Origin: Sphingomonas taxi
Lineage (GTDB): Bacteria > Pseudomonadota > Alphaproteobacteria > Sphingomonadales > Sphingomonadaceae
NCBI GenBank assembly: GCA_003243195.1
Contig: QFQI01000004.1
Coordinates: forward strand, 124,001 to 188,000
Direction of reading: 5' to 3'
DNA length: 64,000 bases
Made by a program: the position numbers and the translations under genes. The notes below the pieces were generated by a model, which did no database searches, was not told the origin of the DNA, and saw only the letters and a program-made list of their open reading frames with translations. Shown here in pieces: positions 27,098 to 35,888 of the stretch (position 1 is its first letter; every line of letters starts with the position of its first letter).

Positions 27098-29809
27098 CCC
27101 GAAGAACTGCGGCTTGTTCGGGAAGATGCGCGACGAGCCGGAGCAGAAGGTGATCGAGCAGAAGGTATTGGTGGTCAGTTGCCCACGCTTGTCGAACGCA
27201 TTCTGCAGGAAGAGCGTCAGCGACCAATTGTCGCGGCTGATCCCGGCGGAAAAGTCGAAGCTGACGAACCCCTTCGTGCTGCACGACCGCCCCGCGTCGG
27301 TGTTCTCCTCCGCGGTTTCCGGGCAGACCAGCAGGTTGTTGTCCGACACGTTCAGATCCTGCGTCGCGCCGGTCTGGTACAATGCGGCCCCCTGAAGATA
27401 GCCGCTGAAGCCGCCGATCGACGTATCGTAGCGGATCGACGTCGTGCCCTTGAACTTCGGCTGGCGCGACAATCGCGTGCCGTCGGCGGCCGCCACCTGC
27501 GGCGTGCCCGTGTTCGTACCCCCGACATTCTCGCCCAGCGTACAGGTGGCGAGCTGCGAGATGAGCCTGGTCGCCGGATCGACCGCGAAGTTGCAGAAAT
27601 TGCCCTTCAGCTTGCCGTCGTTATAGGCGCCCGACGTGGAGATCGTCACCCTGCCCAGCCGCAGGTCGGCGTCATATTCGATCCCCTTCACCTCCGCCAT
27701 CCCGGCATTGCCGGTCATGCCCGCGCCCTGCGCCCCCGCGACCACGACGCTATACTGGATGTTGTTCCACTTTTCGTAATAGATCGCGGCGTTGAACCGG
27801 AACATGCGGTTCCATGTCGTCTTGATGCCCAGCTCGTAATTGGTGAGCGTTTCCGACTTGAACGGGTCCACGTCGACCGGGCCGAGCGAGCGGATCCGCA
27901 GCGGCCGGTTGAACCCGCCGGGGCGGAAGCCGGTGGAATAATTGGCATAGACCATCTTGTCGGGCGTGACCTGCCAGTCCAGCGCCACCTTGTGCGTCTC
28001 GCCGCTCTCCTTGTAGCGGCCGGTCTGGTCGGCGGCACGGAAGTTGGTGTTCAGGCACTGAAGGCGTGCCGCCGGCAGCGGGGTCGGACATCCCATCGTA
28101 CCGGTCGGCACGTAGAAGGACGTGATGGTATTGGCAGCGGAAGCGGCGACGCCGCCAAAGCCCGTCACCGCGTAATCCGTCCAGAAGTAGCGCAGGCCGC
28201 CGGTGATCTTCAATCGAGGCGTGATGTTGTAATGCCCCTCCGCGAAGATCGCGGTGTCGTGATACAATTGATCCTGTTCGGTGATGTAATAGCCATCCTC
28301 CTTCACCGCCGGCGTACCCAGCACCATCGTTCCCAGCGGATTGCCGTTGGGGTTGATGACGTCGCTCGTGAACGCGCCGTCGCTGATCGCGAACATCGCC
28401 GGGACGCCGATCAATCCACCGGGCACGTCGCCGCCGCCCGTCTGCGTATAGCCCACGACCCGGTCCAGTCCGTGTATGGCGTAATATGTGTTGAACTCAT
28501 TCGACTGCCGCTGGTAAAACCCGCCCAGCGTCACGTCGAACGGCCAGTCGCGCGGCGTGGTCAGCCGAAGCTCCTGCGTGAACTTGTTGCGGCGTGTGTC
28601 GGCGTGATAATATTGCGTCGGATCGATCAGGCGGCATTGCTGTGCCGCGCCGGTGCCACTGCAATTATCGAAGAATTGCAGATAGCTTTCATAGCCCACA
28701 CCGAAGCCGTCATAGGTGACGGTATAATAGGTATAATCGTTCAGTGTCTTGGTGCGGCGCTTGAAGAAGCCGGTCGCGGAGACGACCTCCCAGTCACCGA
28801 TATGGCCATGGATCGACAGCGCGGCCTGAAACCATCGGTCGTCGTTGCGGGTCGCGCTGTAGTCATGCACCTTCAGGTCGCCCACGCGCGGATCGTAACC
28901 GAAATATCCCCGCGAAATCTGGCGCTGCGAGGTGATTTCGGGGGTGATGTCCCACCCGTCCCACGGGCTGACGAGCAGTTGCGCGCGCCCGCCATATTCG
29001 TTGATCGAGTTGTAATCGTCCCTGGCGATCGCCGAATTGTCGACCGCGAAGCTCGTATCCGGATTGTCGTCGCCCAGGTTGTAGACCGCCGGGCGGCCGT
29101 CGTTGAAGCGGCCCTCGTTGGGGGTGTTGTCGATATACCCGCCGTCCTTGCGGTAATAGCCCATGACGCGCAGTGCCGACATGCTGCTGACCGGCAGGTT
29201 CAGGTAGCCTTGGTACTGGGCGCCGAAGTCGCCCTTCCCGTATTTGTTGATCTCCGTGTCATAGCCGTATTCCAGCGTGTCCAGCTTCGGCTTGTTGGTG
29301 ATGAAGCGGATCGTGCCGGCCAGCGACCCCGCACCGTACAGCGTCCCCTGCGGCCCCGACAGCGCCTCGACACGTTCGAGGTCGTAGACGTGGATATCGG
29401 GAACCTCGGTGCCGGTGATCGGAATGTCGTCGAGGTAATAGCCCACCGACGCATAGGCGCCGCCCGCCGGCACGATCCCGCGGAAGAAGGCGGTGCTGCG
29501 CCCCGGCCCGATCCCTTCGAACGACACCGAGGGCATCAGCGCCGCCAGGTCGCTCAGACCCTTGACCTGCCGCTGCTCCAGCTTCTCCGCCCCCAGCGCC
29601 TGCATCGAGATCGGCACGCTCTGCACGCTTTCGGCGCGGCGCGTGGCGGTGACGACGATGTCGCCCAGCCCCGCATCCTCGTCGACAGGCGGCGTCGCCT
29701 GCGGCGCAGTCTGCGCTATGGCGGCGCCGCTCAGGGTGATGGGTGTCAGAAAGGTGGTGGCGCCCAGCATACAGAGATGCCCGGCGCGGGAATGGTAACG
29801 ATTGGCCAT
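27074..29809 (-). CDS. TonB-dependent outer-membrane receptor
   Basis: Outer-membrane beta-barrel of 911 residues for TonB-energised uptake. The start MANRYHSRAGHLCML is preferred with GGGGGACT upstream. A signal peptide ends near AIAQTAPQ. The plug domain opens with the TonB-box-like DIVVTATRRAESVQSVPIS and continues with RGIVPAGGAYASVGYYLDDIP. The barrel ends in FGLRFGQKF with the C-terminal Phe typical of outer-membrane proteins. It lies at the end of the qhp operon on the opposite strand and shares an intergenic region, with an operator, with the TPR-sulfotransferase gene. Iron or copper chelates, or the amine itself, are possible substrates; none is proven. Confidence 0.93.
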   Translation of the reverse strand: MANRYHSRAGHLCMLGATTFLTPITLSGAAIAQTAPQATPPVDEDAGLGDIVVTATRRAESVQSVPISMQALGAEKLEQRQVKGLSDLAALMPSVSFEGIGPGRSTAFFRGIVPAGGAYASVGYYLDDIPITGTEVPDIHVYDLERVEALSGPQGTLYGAGSLAGTIRFITNKPKLDTLEYGYDTEINKYGKGDFGAQYQGYLNLPVSSMSALRVMGYYRKDGGYIDNTPNEGRFNDGRPAVYNLGDDNPDTSFAVDNSAIARDDYNSINEYGGRAQLLVSPWDGWDITPEITSQRQISRGYFGYDPRVGDLKVHDYSATRNDDRWFQAALSIHGHIGDWEVVSATGFFKRRTKTLNDYTYYTVTYDGFGVGYESYLQFFDNCSGTGAAQQCRLIDPTQYYHADTRRNKFTQELRLTTPRDWPFDVTLGGFYQRQSNEFNTYYAIHGLDRVVGYTQTGGGDVPGGLIGVPAMFAISDGAFTSDVINPNGNPLGTMVLGTPAVKEDGYYITEQDQLYHDTAIFAEGHYNITPRLKITGGLRYFWTDYAVTGFGGVAASAANTITSFYVPTGTMGCPTPLPAARLQCLNTNFRAADQTGRYKESGETHKVALDWQVTPDKMVYANYSTGFRPGGFNRPLRIRSLGPVDVDPFKSETLTNYELGIKTTWNRMFRFNAAIYYEKWNNIQYSVVVAGAQGAGMTGNAGMAEVKGIEYDADLRLGRVTISTSGAYNDGKLKGNFCNFAVDPATRLISQLATCTLGENVGGTNTGTPQVAAADGTRLSRQPKFKGTTSIRYDTSIGGFSGYLQGAALYQTGATQDLNVSDNNLLVCPETAEENTDAGRSCSTKGFVSFDFSAGISRDNWSLTLFLQNAFDKRGQLTTNTFCSITFCSGSSRIFPNKPQFFGLRFGQKF

Positions 29810-30161
29810 GCGTAAAGTCCCCCGATTACGCGTTGCTTGGCCTCTCCCTGTGCCTGCCCGCTCGGGTGTTTTCCCCGCATCGGGTCTCTCGCCTGTCACC
29901 ACCTGCGCTGTCAGCGATCGCGCCCGCCTGCGACGGACAGCCGCCTTCCCCTTGCGCGCGACCGTGCGCGAAAGGTTCGCCCGCGATTGCGGGCGTTACG
30001 TCTTCACTGACTGGAGCGTTCGCACTTGCAATATACAGAACGAGCGTCCTAGATTGGATAGTGTCATTCAAAACGGCGCTGTCAAGCGCACTCTTGCAGG
30101 TGCCGCGACGTCACCGTTTGTCGATTGAACGTTCTGCACGTGCTCGCGCCGGGGGGTGGTT
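29810..30161. promoter_or_regulatory. divergent intergenic region with shared operator
   Basis: About 352 bases without a convincing gene, A/T-rich from 30010 to 30080. On the plus strand a -35 TTGCAA (30026-30031), 17-base spacer and -10 CTAGAT (30049-30054) enclose AGAACG-AG-CGTCCT (30037-30050), a one-mismatch copy of the aau/qhp inverted repeat placed 12 bases from the -35 start to the core. On the minus strand a TTGACA (30085-30080) could serve the TonB receptor gene. The receptor's leader would be more than 200 bases long. Confidence 0.62.
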
Positions 30162-32210
30162 ATGACGGACGCATTGGTGGCAACGATGTCGGGCGACGTG
30201 CGCGCGGAACTGGCGCGCGCCAGCGCGCTGCTGGAGCAGCGGCCCGAACAGGCGCTGGAGTGCGCCGAGGCGGTGTTGCGCCGCGCACCCGGCCTGCCGC
30301 CGGCGGAATCGCTCGCCTGTCAGGCGTTGCGGCGGGCCGGCAGGACCGCGGACGCCCTGCCCCGGCTGGAGCGCCTTGCCCGCCCGCAGCCGGCGGTGCC
30401 GGCGCTGTGGTGGGAACTGGCGCACGTCGCGATTGAGATGGGGCACAACGATCGCGCGATCAGCGCGCTCGAGCGGCTGACGCGCCACGAACCCATGATC
30501 GCCGAGGGCTGGTTCCTGCTCGCGCGGATACTGCGTCTTGTCGGCCGCGACCGCGATGGCTGGCGCGCGGATCTGTCCGGCGTCCATGCCGCGTCGCGCG
30601 ATCCCGGGTTGATCGAGGCCGCGCTGGCGATGAACGGCGGTCGCCTCGACGAGGCGCAGGAGCGGCTGGAGCGTCGCCGTGCGCGGCATCCCGGCGATCC
30701 CGTCGGCATCCGCCTGCTGGGCGAGGTGGTGTGGCGGCGCGGCGACATCGCCGGGGCGGTGGCGCTGGTAGAGCGCGCGGTGGCGATCGCCCCCGGCTTC
30801 GACCTGGCACGCGACTTTCTGGTGCGGCTGCTGCTCCAGGGCAACCGCCTGCACGACGCGCTGCACCATGCCGACATTCTGGCCAACTCACCGATGAAGG
30901 CCGCCGGGCACGATCTTGTCAGGGCATCGGTGCTGGTGCGGCTGGGCGAGCAGGCGGCGGCCGGCGCGATCTATGAACAACTGCTCGCACGGGAACCCGC
31001 GCAGCCGCAGGTCTGGCAGAACCTGGGCCATGTGCAGAAGACGCTGGGCCGGCAGGCGGACGCGATCCACGCCTATCGCCGCGCGGTGGCGTTGCAGCCG
31101 ACGATGGGGGAAGCGTGGTGGAGCCTCGCGAACCTCAAGACGGTCCGGCTGGACGCACTGGACATCGCGGCGATGCGGGGCGCCCTCGTGGCGCTCGCTC
31201 CCGACGAGGCCGCGCATCGGGAGGACGTCTTCCATCTCCACTTCTCGCTGGGCAAGGCGCTGGAGGATGCGGGCGATCACGCGGGCGCGTTCGACCATTA
31301 TGATCGCGGCAACCGGCTGCGGCGGGCGATGCTGACCCATGACGCCGACGACTTCGCGGCGGAGGTGGCGGAATCCGCACGGACCTTCACCGCCGCCTTC
31401 ATCGCGCGCATGGGGGATGGCGGGTGCCCCGCGGCGGACCCGATCTTCATCGTCGGCCTGCCCCGGTCCGGTTCGACGCTGATCGAACAGATCCTGTCCA
31501 GCCACAGCCAGGTGGAGGGCACGATGGAACTGCCCGACATGATGATGATCGCGGGCCGGCTGCAGGCGCGCGTCGACGATGGCGAATTTCCCGATTTCGG
31601 CACGATGATCGCCGCGCTCACCCACGCCGATCGCCGGCGGCTGGGCGAGGAATATATCGAGCGCACCCGCCTGCACCGGCGCAGCGACCGGCCGCTGTTC
31701 ATCGACAAGATGCCGAACAACTGGCAGCATGTGGGGCTGATCGGGCTGATCCTGCCGAACGCGCGGATCATCGACGCGCGACGCCATCCGATCGCGTGCT
31801 GCTTTTCGGGCTGGAAGCAGCATTTCGCGCGCGGCCAGTCGTTCACCTACGACCTGACGGACATCGGTCGCTATTACCGCGACTATGTGATGCACATGGC
31901 GGCCTTCGACGCTGCGGCGCCCGGCCGTGTGCACCGCGTCATCTACGAACGGATGGTGGCGGATACGCCGGGCGAGGTGGCGCGGCTGCTCGCCTATCTG
32001 GGCCTGCCGTTCGAAGAGGCGTGCCTGTCCTTCTGGCAGAACGATCGCGCGGTGCGCACCGCCAGTTCCGAGCAGGTGCGACGGCCGATCTTCACCGATG
32101 CCGTCGACCATTGGCGCCATTACGAAGCAGCGCTGGCGCCGCTGTTCGCGGTGCTGGGGCCGGTCGTCGACCGTTACCCGGACGCGCCGGCGACGACCGC
32201 CGCCGGCTGA
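30162..32210 (+). CDS. TPR-repeat sulfotransferase family protein
   Basis: A 682-residue two-part protein. The first 400 residues are helical tetratricopeptide repeats (for example AVALVERAVAIAPGFDLARD, QVWQNLGHVQKTLGRQADAI). The C-terminal 270 residues form a sulfotransferase domain: the PAPS phosphate loop FIVGLPRSGSTLIEQILSSH begins near residue 427, and later IIDARRHPIACCFSGWKQ carries the 3'-phosphate-binding Arg and Ser region. No signal peptide is seen. Such fusions often lie beside TonB receptors in sphingomonads but their acceptor is unknown. Its promoter carries the same operator as the amine dehydrogenase operons, suggesting a linked, undescribed function. ATG 30162 follows GGGGGG. 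Confidence 0.82.
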   Translation: MTDALVATMSGDVRAELARASALLEQRPEQALECAEAVLRRAPGLPPAESLACQALRRAGRTADALPRLERLARPQPAVPALWWELAHVAIEMGHNDRAISALERLTRHEPMIAEGWFLLARILRLVGRDRDGWRADLSGVHAASRDPGLIEAALAMNGGRLDEAQERLERRRARHPGDPVGIRLLGEVVWRRGDIAGAVALVERAVAIAPGFDLARDFLVRLLLQGNRLHDALHHADILANSPMKAAGHDLVRASVLVRLGEQAAAGAIYEQLLAREPAQPQVWQNLGHVQKTLGRQADAIHAYRRAVALQPTMGEAWWSLANLKTVRLDALDIAAMRGALVALAPDEAAHREDVFHLHFSLGKALEDAGDHAGAFDHYDRGNRLRRAMLTHDADDFAAEVAESARTFTAAFIARMGDGGCPAADPIFIVGLPRSGSTLIEQILSSHSQVEGTMELPDMMMIAGRLQARVDDGEFPDFGTMIAALTHADRRRLGEEYIERTRLHRRSDRPLFIDKMPNNWQHVGLIGLILPNARIIDARRHPIACCFSGWKQHFARGQSFTYDLTDIGRYYRDYVMHMAAFDAAAPGRVHRVIYERMVADTPGEVARLLAYLGLPFEEACLSFWQNDRAVRTASSEQVRRPIFTDAVDHWRHYEAALAPLFAVLGPVVDRYPDAPATTAAG

Positions 32211-32214
32211 CGCG

Positions 32215-32592
32215 TCATTTGCGCAGCGAGGTCAGATAAGCGACGACCGCGGCGCGATCCGCGGGGTTGGTGATCGAGATCGCCATGCGCGTCCCCGGCA
32301 CCATCTTCGCCGGCGCTTGAAGGAAGCGGTCCAGCGTCGCCTTGTCCCACTTGATGCCGGACGCGCGCAGCGCGGGCGAATACAGGAAGTCGGTGCTCGC
32401 CGCCTTGCGCCCGCCGACCCCGGCCAGATTGGGGCCAAGTCCGGCGCGCTGGCCGGGGGTGGTCACATGGCACATCTGGCAGCGCTGGCGAAAGATCGCG
32501 CCGCCATCCTGTTGCGCCGTCGCCGGACCGGCAATGGCCAGCCCGAAACCCAGCACTGCGCCGCATCGCGCGAGCGTAAACACATCAGCCAA
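32215..32592 (-). CDS. small periplasmic cytochrome c (class I)
   Basis: A single-heme cytochrome c of about 125 residues. A signal peptide runs LARCGAVLGFGLAIAGPATAQ. The heme motif is CQMCH, with GPNLAGVGGRKA after it and the Met ligand probably in the segment KMVPGTRMA, as in cytochrome c2/c550 proteins. The start is uncertain: TTG 32592 has AAGGAAA upstream, GTG 32583 is the alternative; the longer frame to 32805 is poor sequence. A perfect GGACGATCGTCC palindrome lies about 50 bases upstream. This ties it to the amine dehydrogenase regulon and makes it a candidate electron acceptor. Convergent with the sulfotransferase gene. Confidence 0.85.
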   Translation of the reverse strand: MADVFTLARCGAVLGFGLAIAGPATAQQDGGAIFRQRCQMCHVTTPGQRAGLGPNLAGVGGRKAASTDFLYSPALRASGIKWDKATLDRFLQAPAKMVPGTRMAISITNPADRAAVVAYLTSLRK

Positions 32593-32641
32593 TGCGCTTT
32601 CCTTTCCACCATCCCCGTCGTCACCACGACTATCACAAACA

Positions 32642-32653
32642 GGACGATCGTCC
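32642..32653 (-). promoter_or_regulatory. perfect palindromic operator upstream of cytochrome c gene
   Basis: GGACGATCGTCC is a 12-base perfect palindrome, the same core as the aau operator with an AT spacer. On the minus strand it overlaps a possible -35 TTGGAC (32655-32650). On the plus strand a TATTCT (-10-like) follows it, so the metal-resistance genes could also be affected. The 192-base region 32593-32784 holds nothing else recognised. Confidence 0.62.
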
Positions 32654-32784
32654 AATATTCTATGCCGTGCCGCCGTGCAATATGCCGATGGAAACCCGTC
32701 GGACGCTTCCCGCTTCGCCCATGACGAAAAGGCTGCGGGATTGTGCATCCGCGTGCGTATGGCAGCATGAGAAAGGAGCATGCG

Positions 32785-33063
32785 ATGCACGATTCCGTCG
32801 ACCAAGGACTGACCCGGCTGGCCGCGTTACGCGCGCCGGCGGCGCTCGACGCGGTGGAGGCGGAGGTCTTCGCGGCGATCGACGACCAGGCGCGGCAGCG
32901 GCAGGCCGGTCGCACCGTCGGCATGTGGTCGGTCGGTGCGGCGCTGGCACTGGGTCTGGCCGGCGGCACCAGCCTTGCCGGGGAGGTGGCGGCGACGCCG
33001 GCCGCCAGCCCGATCGGCGTGGAAGGCACGCTGGCGCCCTCGACCCTGCTGCTCGGGCGATGA
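32785..33063 (+). CDS. CnrY-like small membrane anti-sigma factor candidate
   Basis: A 92-residue protein with a cytoplasmic N-terminus of about 45 residues, one membrane helix (about 46-64, TVGMWSVGAALALGLAGG) and a short periplasmic tail. The architecture matches CnrY/NccY-type anti-sigma factors that hold an ECF sigma factor at the membrane until a periplasmic metal sensor signals. Sequence identity to CnrY cannot be judged by eye; the call rests on size, topology and position in front of a CnrX-like sensor and an ECF sigma factor. Start 32785 has AAAGGAG upstream. Confidence 0.65.
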   Translation: MHDSVDQGLTRLAALRAPAALDAVEAEVFAAIDDQARQRQAGRTVGMWSVGAALALGLAGGTSLAGEVAATPAASPIGVEGTLAPSTLLLGR

Positions 33064-33500
33064 CGAGCGTGGCACGGCGCATGGTGTTGACGATCGTGCT
33101 GGCGTTCCTTGCCGCGCTGGCCGGGATGCTGGTCGGGTGCTGGATGCTGATGCCGCGTCCGCATCACGGCACCGAATTGCACGCGCTGCTGCACCGCGAC
33201 ATCGCGCTGGATGCGCGGCAGGAAGCTGCGCTCGACGTGCTGGAGGCGCGGTTTGCCACCGAGCGCGCGGCGCTGGAGGCGCAATTGCGCGCCGACAATG
33301 CGCAGCTCGCCGCGGCGATCGAGCGCGAGCACGACAACGGACCGGCGGTGGCGGCAGCGGTCGACCGCTCGCACCACACGATGGGCGCGCTGCAGAAGGC
33401 GACGCTGGCGCATGTCTTCGCGATGCGGCGGCTGCTGCGGCCCGACCAGACCGCGGCGTTCGACCGGATCGTGGTGCGGGCGCTGACCCCCGCTTCGTGA
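33060..33500 (+). CDS. CnrX-like periplasmic metal sensor
   Basis: A 146-residue protein with an N-terminal membrane anchor (residues 8-30, VLTIVLAFLAALAGMLVGCWML) and a helical periplasmic domain rich in His near the ends of helices: PRPHHGTELHALLHRD and DRSHHTMGALQ. This is the CnrX/ZraP/Spy-like heavy-metal-sensing group. Metal binding would be passed to the anti-sigma factor. Start overlaps the preceding stop (ATGA) and its own stop overlaps the sigma factor's GTG. The copper genes downstream make copper (or silver) the likely signal; nickel/cobalt is the known signal of CnrX itself. Confidence 0.78.
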   Translation: MTSVARRMVLTIVLAFLAALAGMLVGCWMLMPRPHHGTELHALLHRDIALDARQEAALDVLEARFATERAALEAQLRADNAQLAAAIEREHDNGPAVAAAVDRSHHTMGALQKATLAHVFAMRRLLRPDQTAAFDRIVVRALTPAS

Positions 33501-34063
33501 ACGGCGAACTCGATGCGCTGGACGACGGCGCGCTGGTCGCGCTGCACCGCGCCGGACGGCGCGCGGCGTTCGCGGCCGTGATGGCGCGGCACAAGGAGCC
33601 GCTGTACCGGCTGATCGTCGCGCAGACCGGCGATGCGGACGAGGCGCTCGACCTGTTGCAGGAAACGTTCGTGTCCGCGCATGCGGCGCTGGCGCGCTTC
33701 GATACCGCGCGCTCGTTGCGGGCGTGGCTGGCGCGGATCGCGATCAACAAGTGCCGCGACTGGCAACGGCGGCGGCGGGTGCGGCAGTTCCTGGCGCGTG
33801 TCCTGCCGATCGAGGCGGGCGAGCGCGTCGCTGACCCGTTTGCGGACATCGAGGCGGAAGCGATCGGGCGCGACGAACTGACGCAGACCCTGGCGGGAAT
33901 CGCGCGACTGCCCACGGCGCTGCGCGAGCCGCTGCTGCTGTGCACCGTCGACGAACTGAGCCATGCCGAGGCGGCCGAGGCGCTGGACATCACCGCCAAG
34001 GCGGTGGAGACGCGCGTGCGCCGCGCGCGCGCCGCGCTGTCGGATATGATGACCCGGACGTGA
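33497..34063 (+). CDS. ECF-family RNA polymerase sigma factor (CnrH-like)
   Basis: A 188-residue ECF sigma factor. Region 2 covers FAAVMARHKEPLYRLIVAQTGDADEALDLLQETFVSAH, with WLARIAINKCRDWQRRR at 2.4. Region 4 is LPTALREPLLLCTVDELSHAEAAEALDITAKAVETRVRRARAAL, the HTH that reads the -35. Start is GTG 33497 overlapping the CnrX-like stop; no ATG is close by. It is followed 22 bases later by copA with no terminator, so it probably transcribes its own operon in response to metal. Confidence 0.9.
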   Translation: MNGELDALDDGALVALHRAGRRAAFAAVMARHKEPLYRLIVAQTGDADEALDLLQETFVSAHAALARFDTARSLRAWLARIAINKCRDWQRRRRVRQFLARVLPIEAGERVADPFADIEAEAIGRDELTQTLAGIARLPTALREPLLLCTVDELSHAEAAEALDITAKAVETRVRRARAALSDMMTRT

Positions 34064-34085
34064 GGGATCGGTACGGACCGCGCGT

Positions 34086-35888
34086 ATGAAGGGCATGACC
34101 GACCGGACGACCCACCTCACCCGCCGTCACCTGCTGCGCGGCGCCGGCATCGCCGCGGGCACGGCAGCGGCGATGCCGTGGCTGCCGGCATGGGCGCAGC
34201 CGGTATCGACGGGAATCGCTAAGCCGCTGCCCAGCGTAACCGGCACGGAGATCGCGCTGACGGTGGCGCATCAGGTCACGACGATCGCGGGGCGGCCGTT
34301 CCACACGATCGGCGTCAACGGCACCATCCCCGCGCCGCTGATCCGGTGGCGGCAGGGGCAGAAAGTGCGCGTGACCGTCGACAACCGGCTGGACGAGGAG
34401 ACGTCGATCCACTGGCATGGGCTGCTGGTGCCGTTCCAGATGGACGGAGTGCCGGGGATCAGCTTCCCCGGCATCGCGGCGCGCTCCACCTTCACCTACG
34501 AATTCCCGATCGTGCAGGCCGGCACCTATTGGTACCACAGCCATTCCGGCCTGCAGGAGCAGATGGGACATTACGGCCCGATCGTGATCGACCCCGATGG
34601 CGCCGACCCGGTCGCGGCGGATCGCGAGCATGTGATCGTGCTGTCGGACCACAGCCCGCTCCACCCGCACACGATCTTCCGCAAGCTCAAGCAGCAGGGC
34701 GGCTATTTCAACTACCAGAAGCAGACGCTCGCCGGACTGCTGGCCGGGCGCGATCAGCCGGCGAAGGAGCGTGCCGAATGGGGCGGGATGCGGATGGACC
34801 CGACCGACATCTCCGACGTGACCGGCTCGACCTACACCTACCTGGTCAACGGCCATGCACCCGCCGACAACTGGACCGCGCTGTTCGCGCCGGGCGAACG
34901 CGTGCGGCTGCGCTTCGTCAATGCCGCGGCGATGACGATCTTCAACGTGCGCATCCCGGGGCTGAAGCTGACGATCGTGCAGGCCGACGGGCAGGACGTG
35001 CGCCCGGTGGCGGTCGACGAGTTCCAGATCGCGGTCGCCGAAACGTATGACGTGATCGTCGAGCCGGCGGAGCCGCGCGCCTATACGCTGGTGGCGGAAA
35101 GCTGGGATCGCTCGGGGATGGCGCGCGCGACGCTGGCGCCGCAGGTCGGGATGGTCGCGGCCGTGCCCGCGCTGCGCCGTCGTCCGCTGGCGACGATGAA
35201 GGGCATGGGGATGGGCGACATGGGCGCGATGAACCATGGCGGCGCCCCCACCGCCTGCGCGCCCGACCATGCCGCGATGGGACATTGCACGCCCGGCGCG
35301 CCGCCCGCGCCGATGGCGATGGATCACAAGATGCGCGACTTCGCCACCGCGCCGAAATTGCCTCGCACGCCGACGGTGCAGACGATCGCGCCGATGCCGG
35401 TGGATCGCACCGGCGAGCCGCCACAGGGGTTGGCCGATGCCGGGCACCGCGTGCTGGTGTACCGCGATCTGGTCGCGCTGGCGAAGAACCCCGACACGCG
35501 CGCGCCGTCGCGGCAATTGCGCATCCACCTGACCGGCAACATGGAACGCTATATGTGGGCGTTCGACGGCGTGAAGCTGAACGAGGTCAGGGAACCGATT
35601 CCGTTCCGCGCCGGCGAGCGGGTACGCGTGACGCTGGTCAACGACACGATGATGGCGCACCCGATCCATCTGCACGGCCATTTCTTCGAGCTGGTCACCG
35701 GGCATGGCGACCACAGCCCGCGCAAGCACACGATCAACGTCGCGCCCGGCGGCACCGCGACCTTCGACCTGACCACCGATGCGATGGGGGACTGGGCGTT
35801 CCACTGCCACCTGCTCTACCACATGCATGCCGGGATGATGCAGGTCGTGACCGTGCGGCCCGATGATGCGGCGGAGGTGGCGGCATGA
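34086..35888 (+). CDS. copA: periplasmic multicopper oxidase, copper resistance protein CopA
   Basis: Tat-exported multicopper oxidase (600 residues), expected to oxidise Cu(I) in the periplasm. The signal contains TRRHLLRGAG. Copper sites are HWH at 109-111, WYHSHS at 149-154, HPIHLHGHFFELV near 523 and the C-terminal HCHLLYHMHAGM (573-584), giving types 1, 2 and 3 copper. A Met/His-rich insert (GMGMGDMGAMNHGG, then DHAAMGHC) near residues 376-400 probably binds extra copper. Start at 34086; an ATG nine bases later is an alternative. It overlaps copB by ATGA. Confidence 0.95.
   Translation: MKGMTDRTTHLTRRHLLRGAGIAAGTAAAMPWLPAWAQPVSTGIAKPLPSVTGTEIALTVAHQVTTIAGRPFHTIGVNGTIPAPLIRWRQGQKVRVTVDNRLDEETSIHWHGLLVPFQMDGVPGISFPGIAARSTFTYEFPIVQAGTYWYHSHSGLQEQMGHYGPIVIDPDGADPVAADREHVIVLSDHSPLHPHTIFRKLKQQGGYFNYQKQTLAGLLAGRDQPAKERAEWGGMRMDPTDISDVTGSTYTYLVNGHAPADNWTALFAPGERVRLRFVNAAAMTIFNVRIPGLKLTIVQADGQDVRPVAVDEFQIAVAETYDVIVEPAEPRAYTLVAESWDRSGMARATLAPQVGMVAAVPALRRRPLATMKGMGMGDMGAMNHGGAPTACAPDHAAMGHCTPGAPPAPMAMDHKMRDFATAPKLPRTPTVQTIAPMPVDRTGEPPQGLADAGHRVLVYRDLVALAKNPDTRAPSRQLRIHLTGNMERYMWAFDGVKLNEVREPIPFRAGERVRVTLVNDTMMAHPIHLHGHFFELVTGHGDHSPRKHTINVAPGGTATFDLTTDAMGDWAFHCHLLYHMHAGMMQVVTVRPDDAAEVAA

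Noticed and set aside
27179..29815. Plus-strand open frame of 878 codons opposite the TonB receptor
   Set aside because: Composition is Arg/Val/Ile-rich with no signal peptide or motif, while the minus strand encodes a full receptor with plug and C-terminal Phe.
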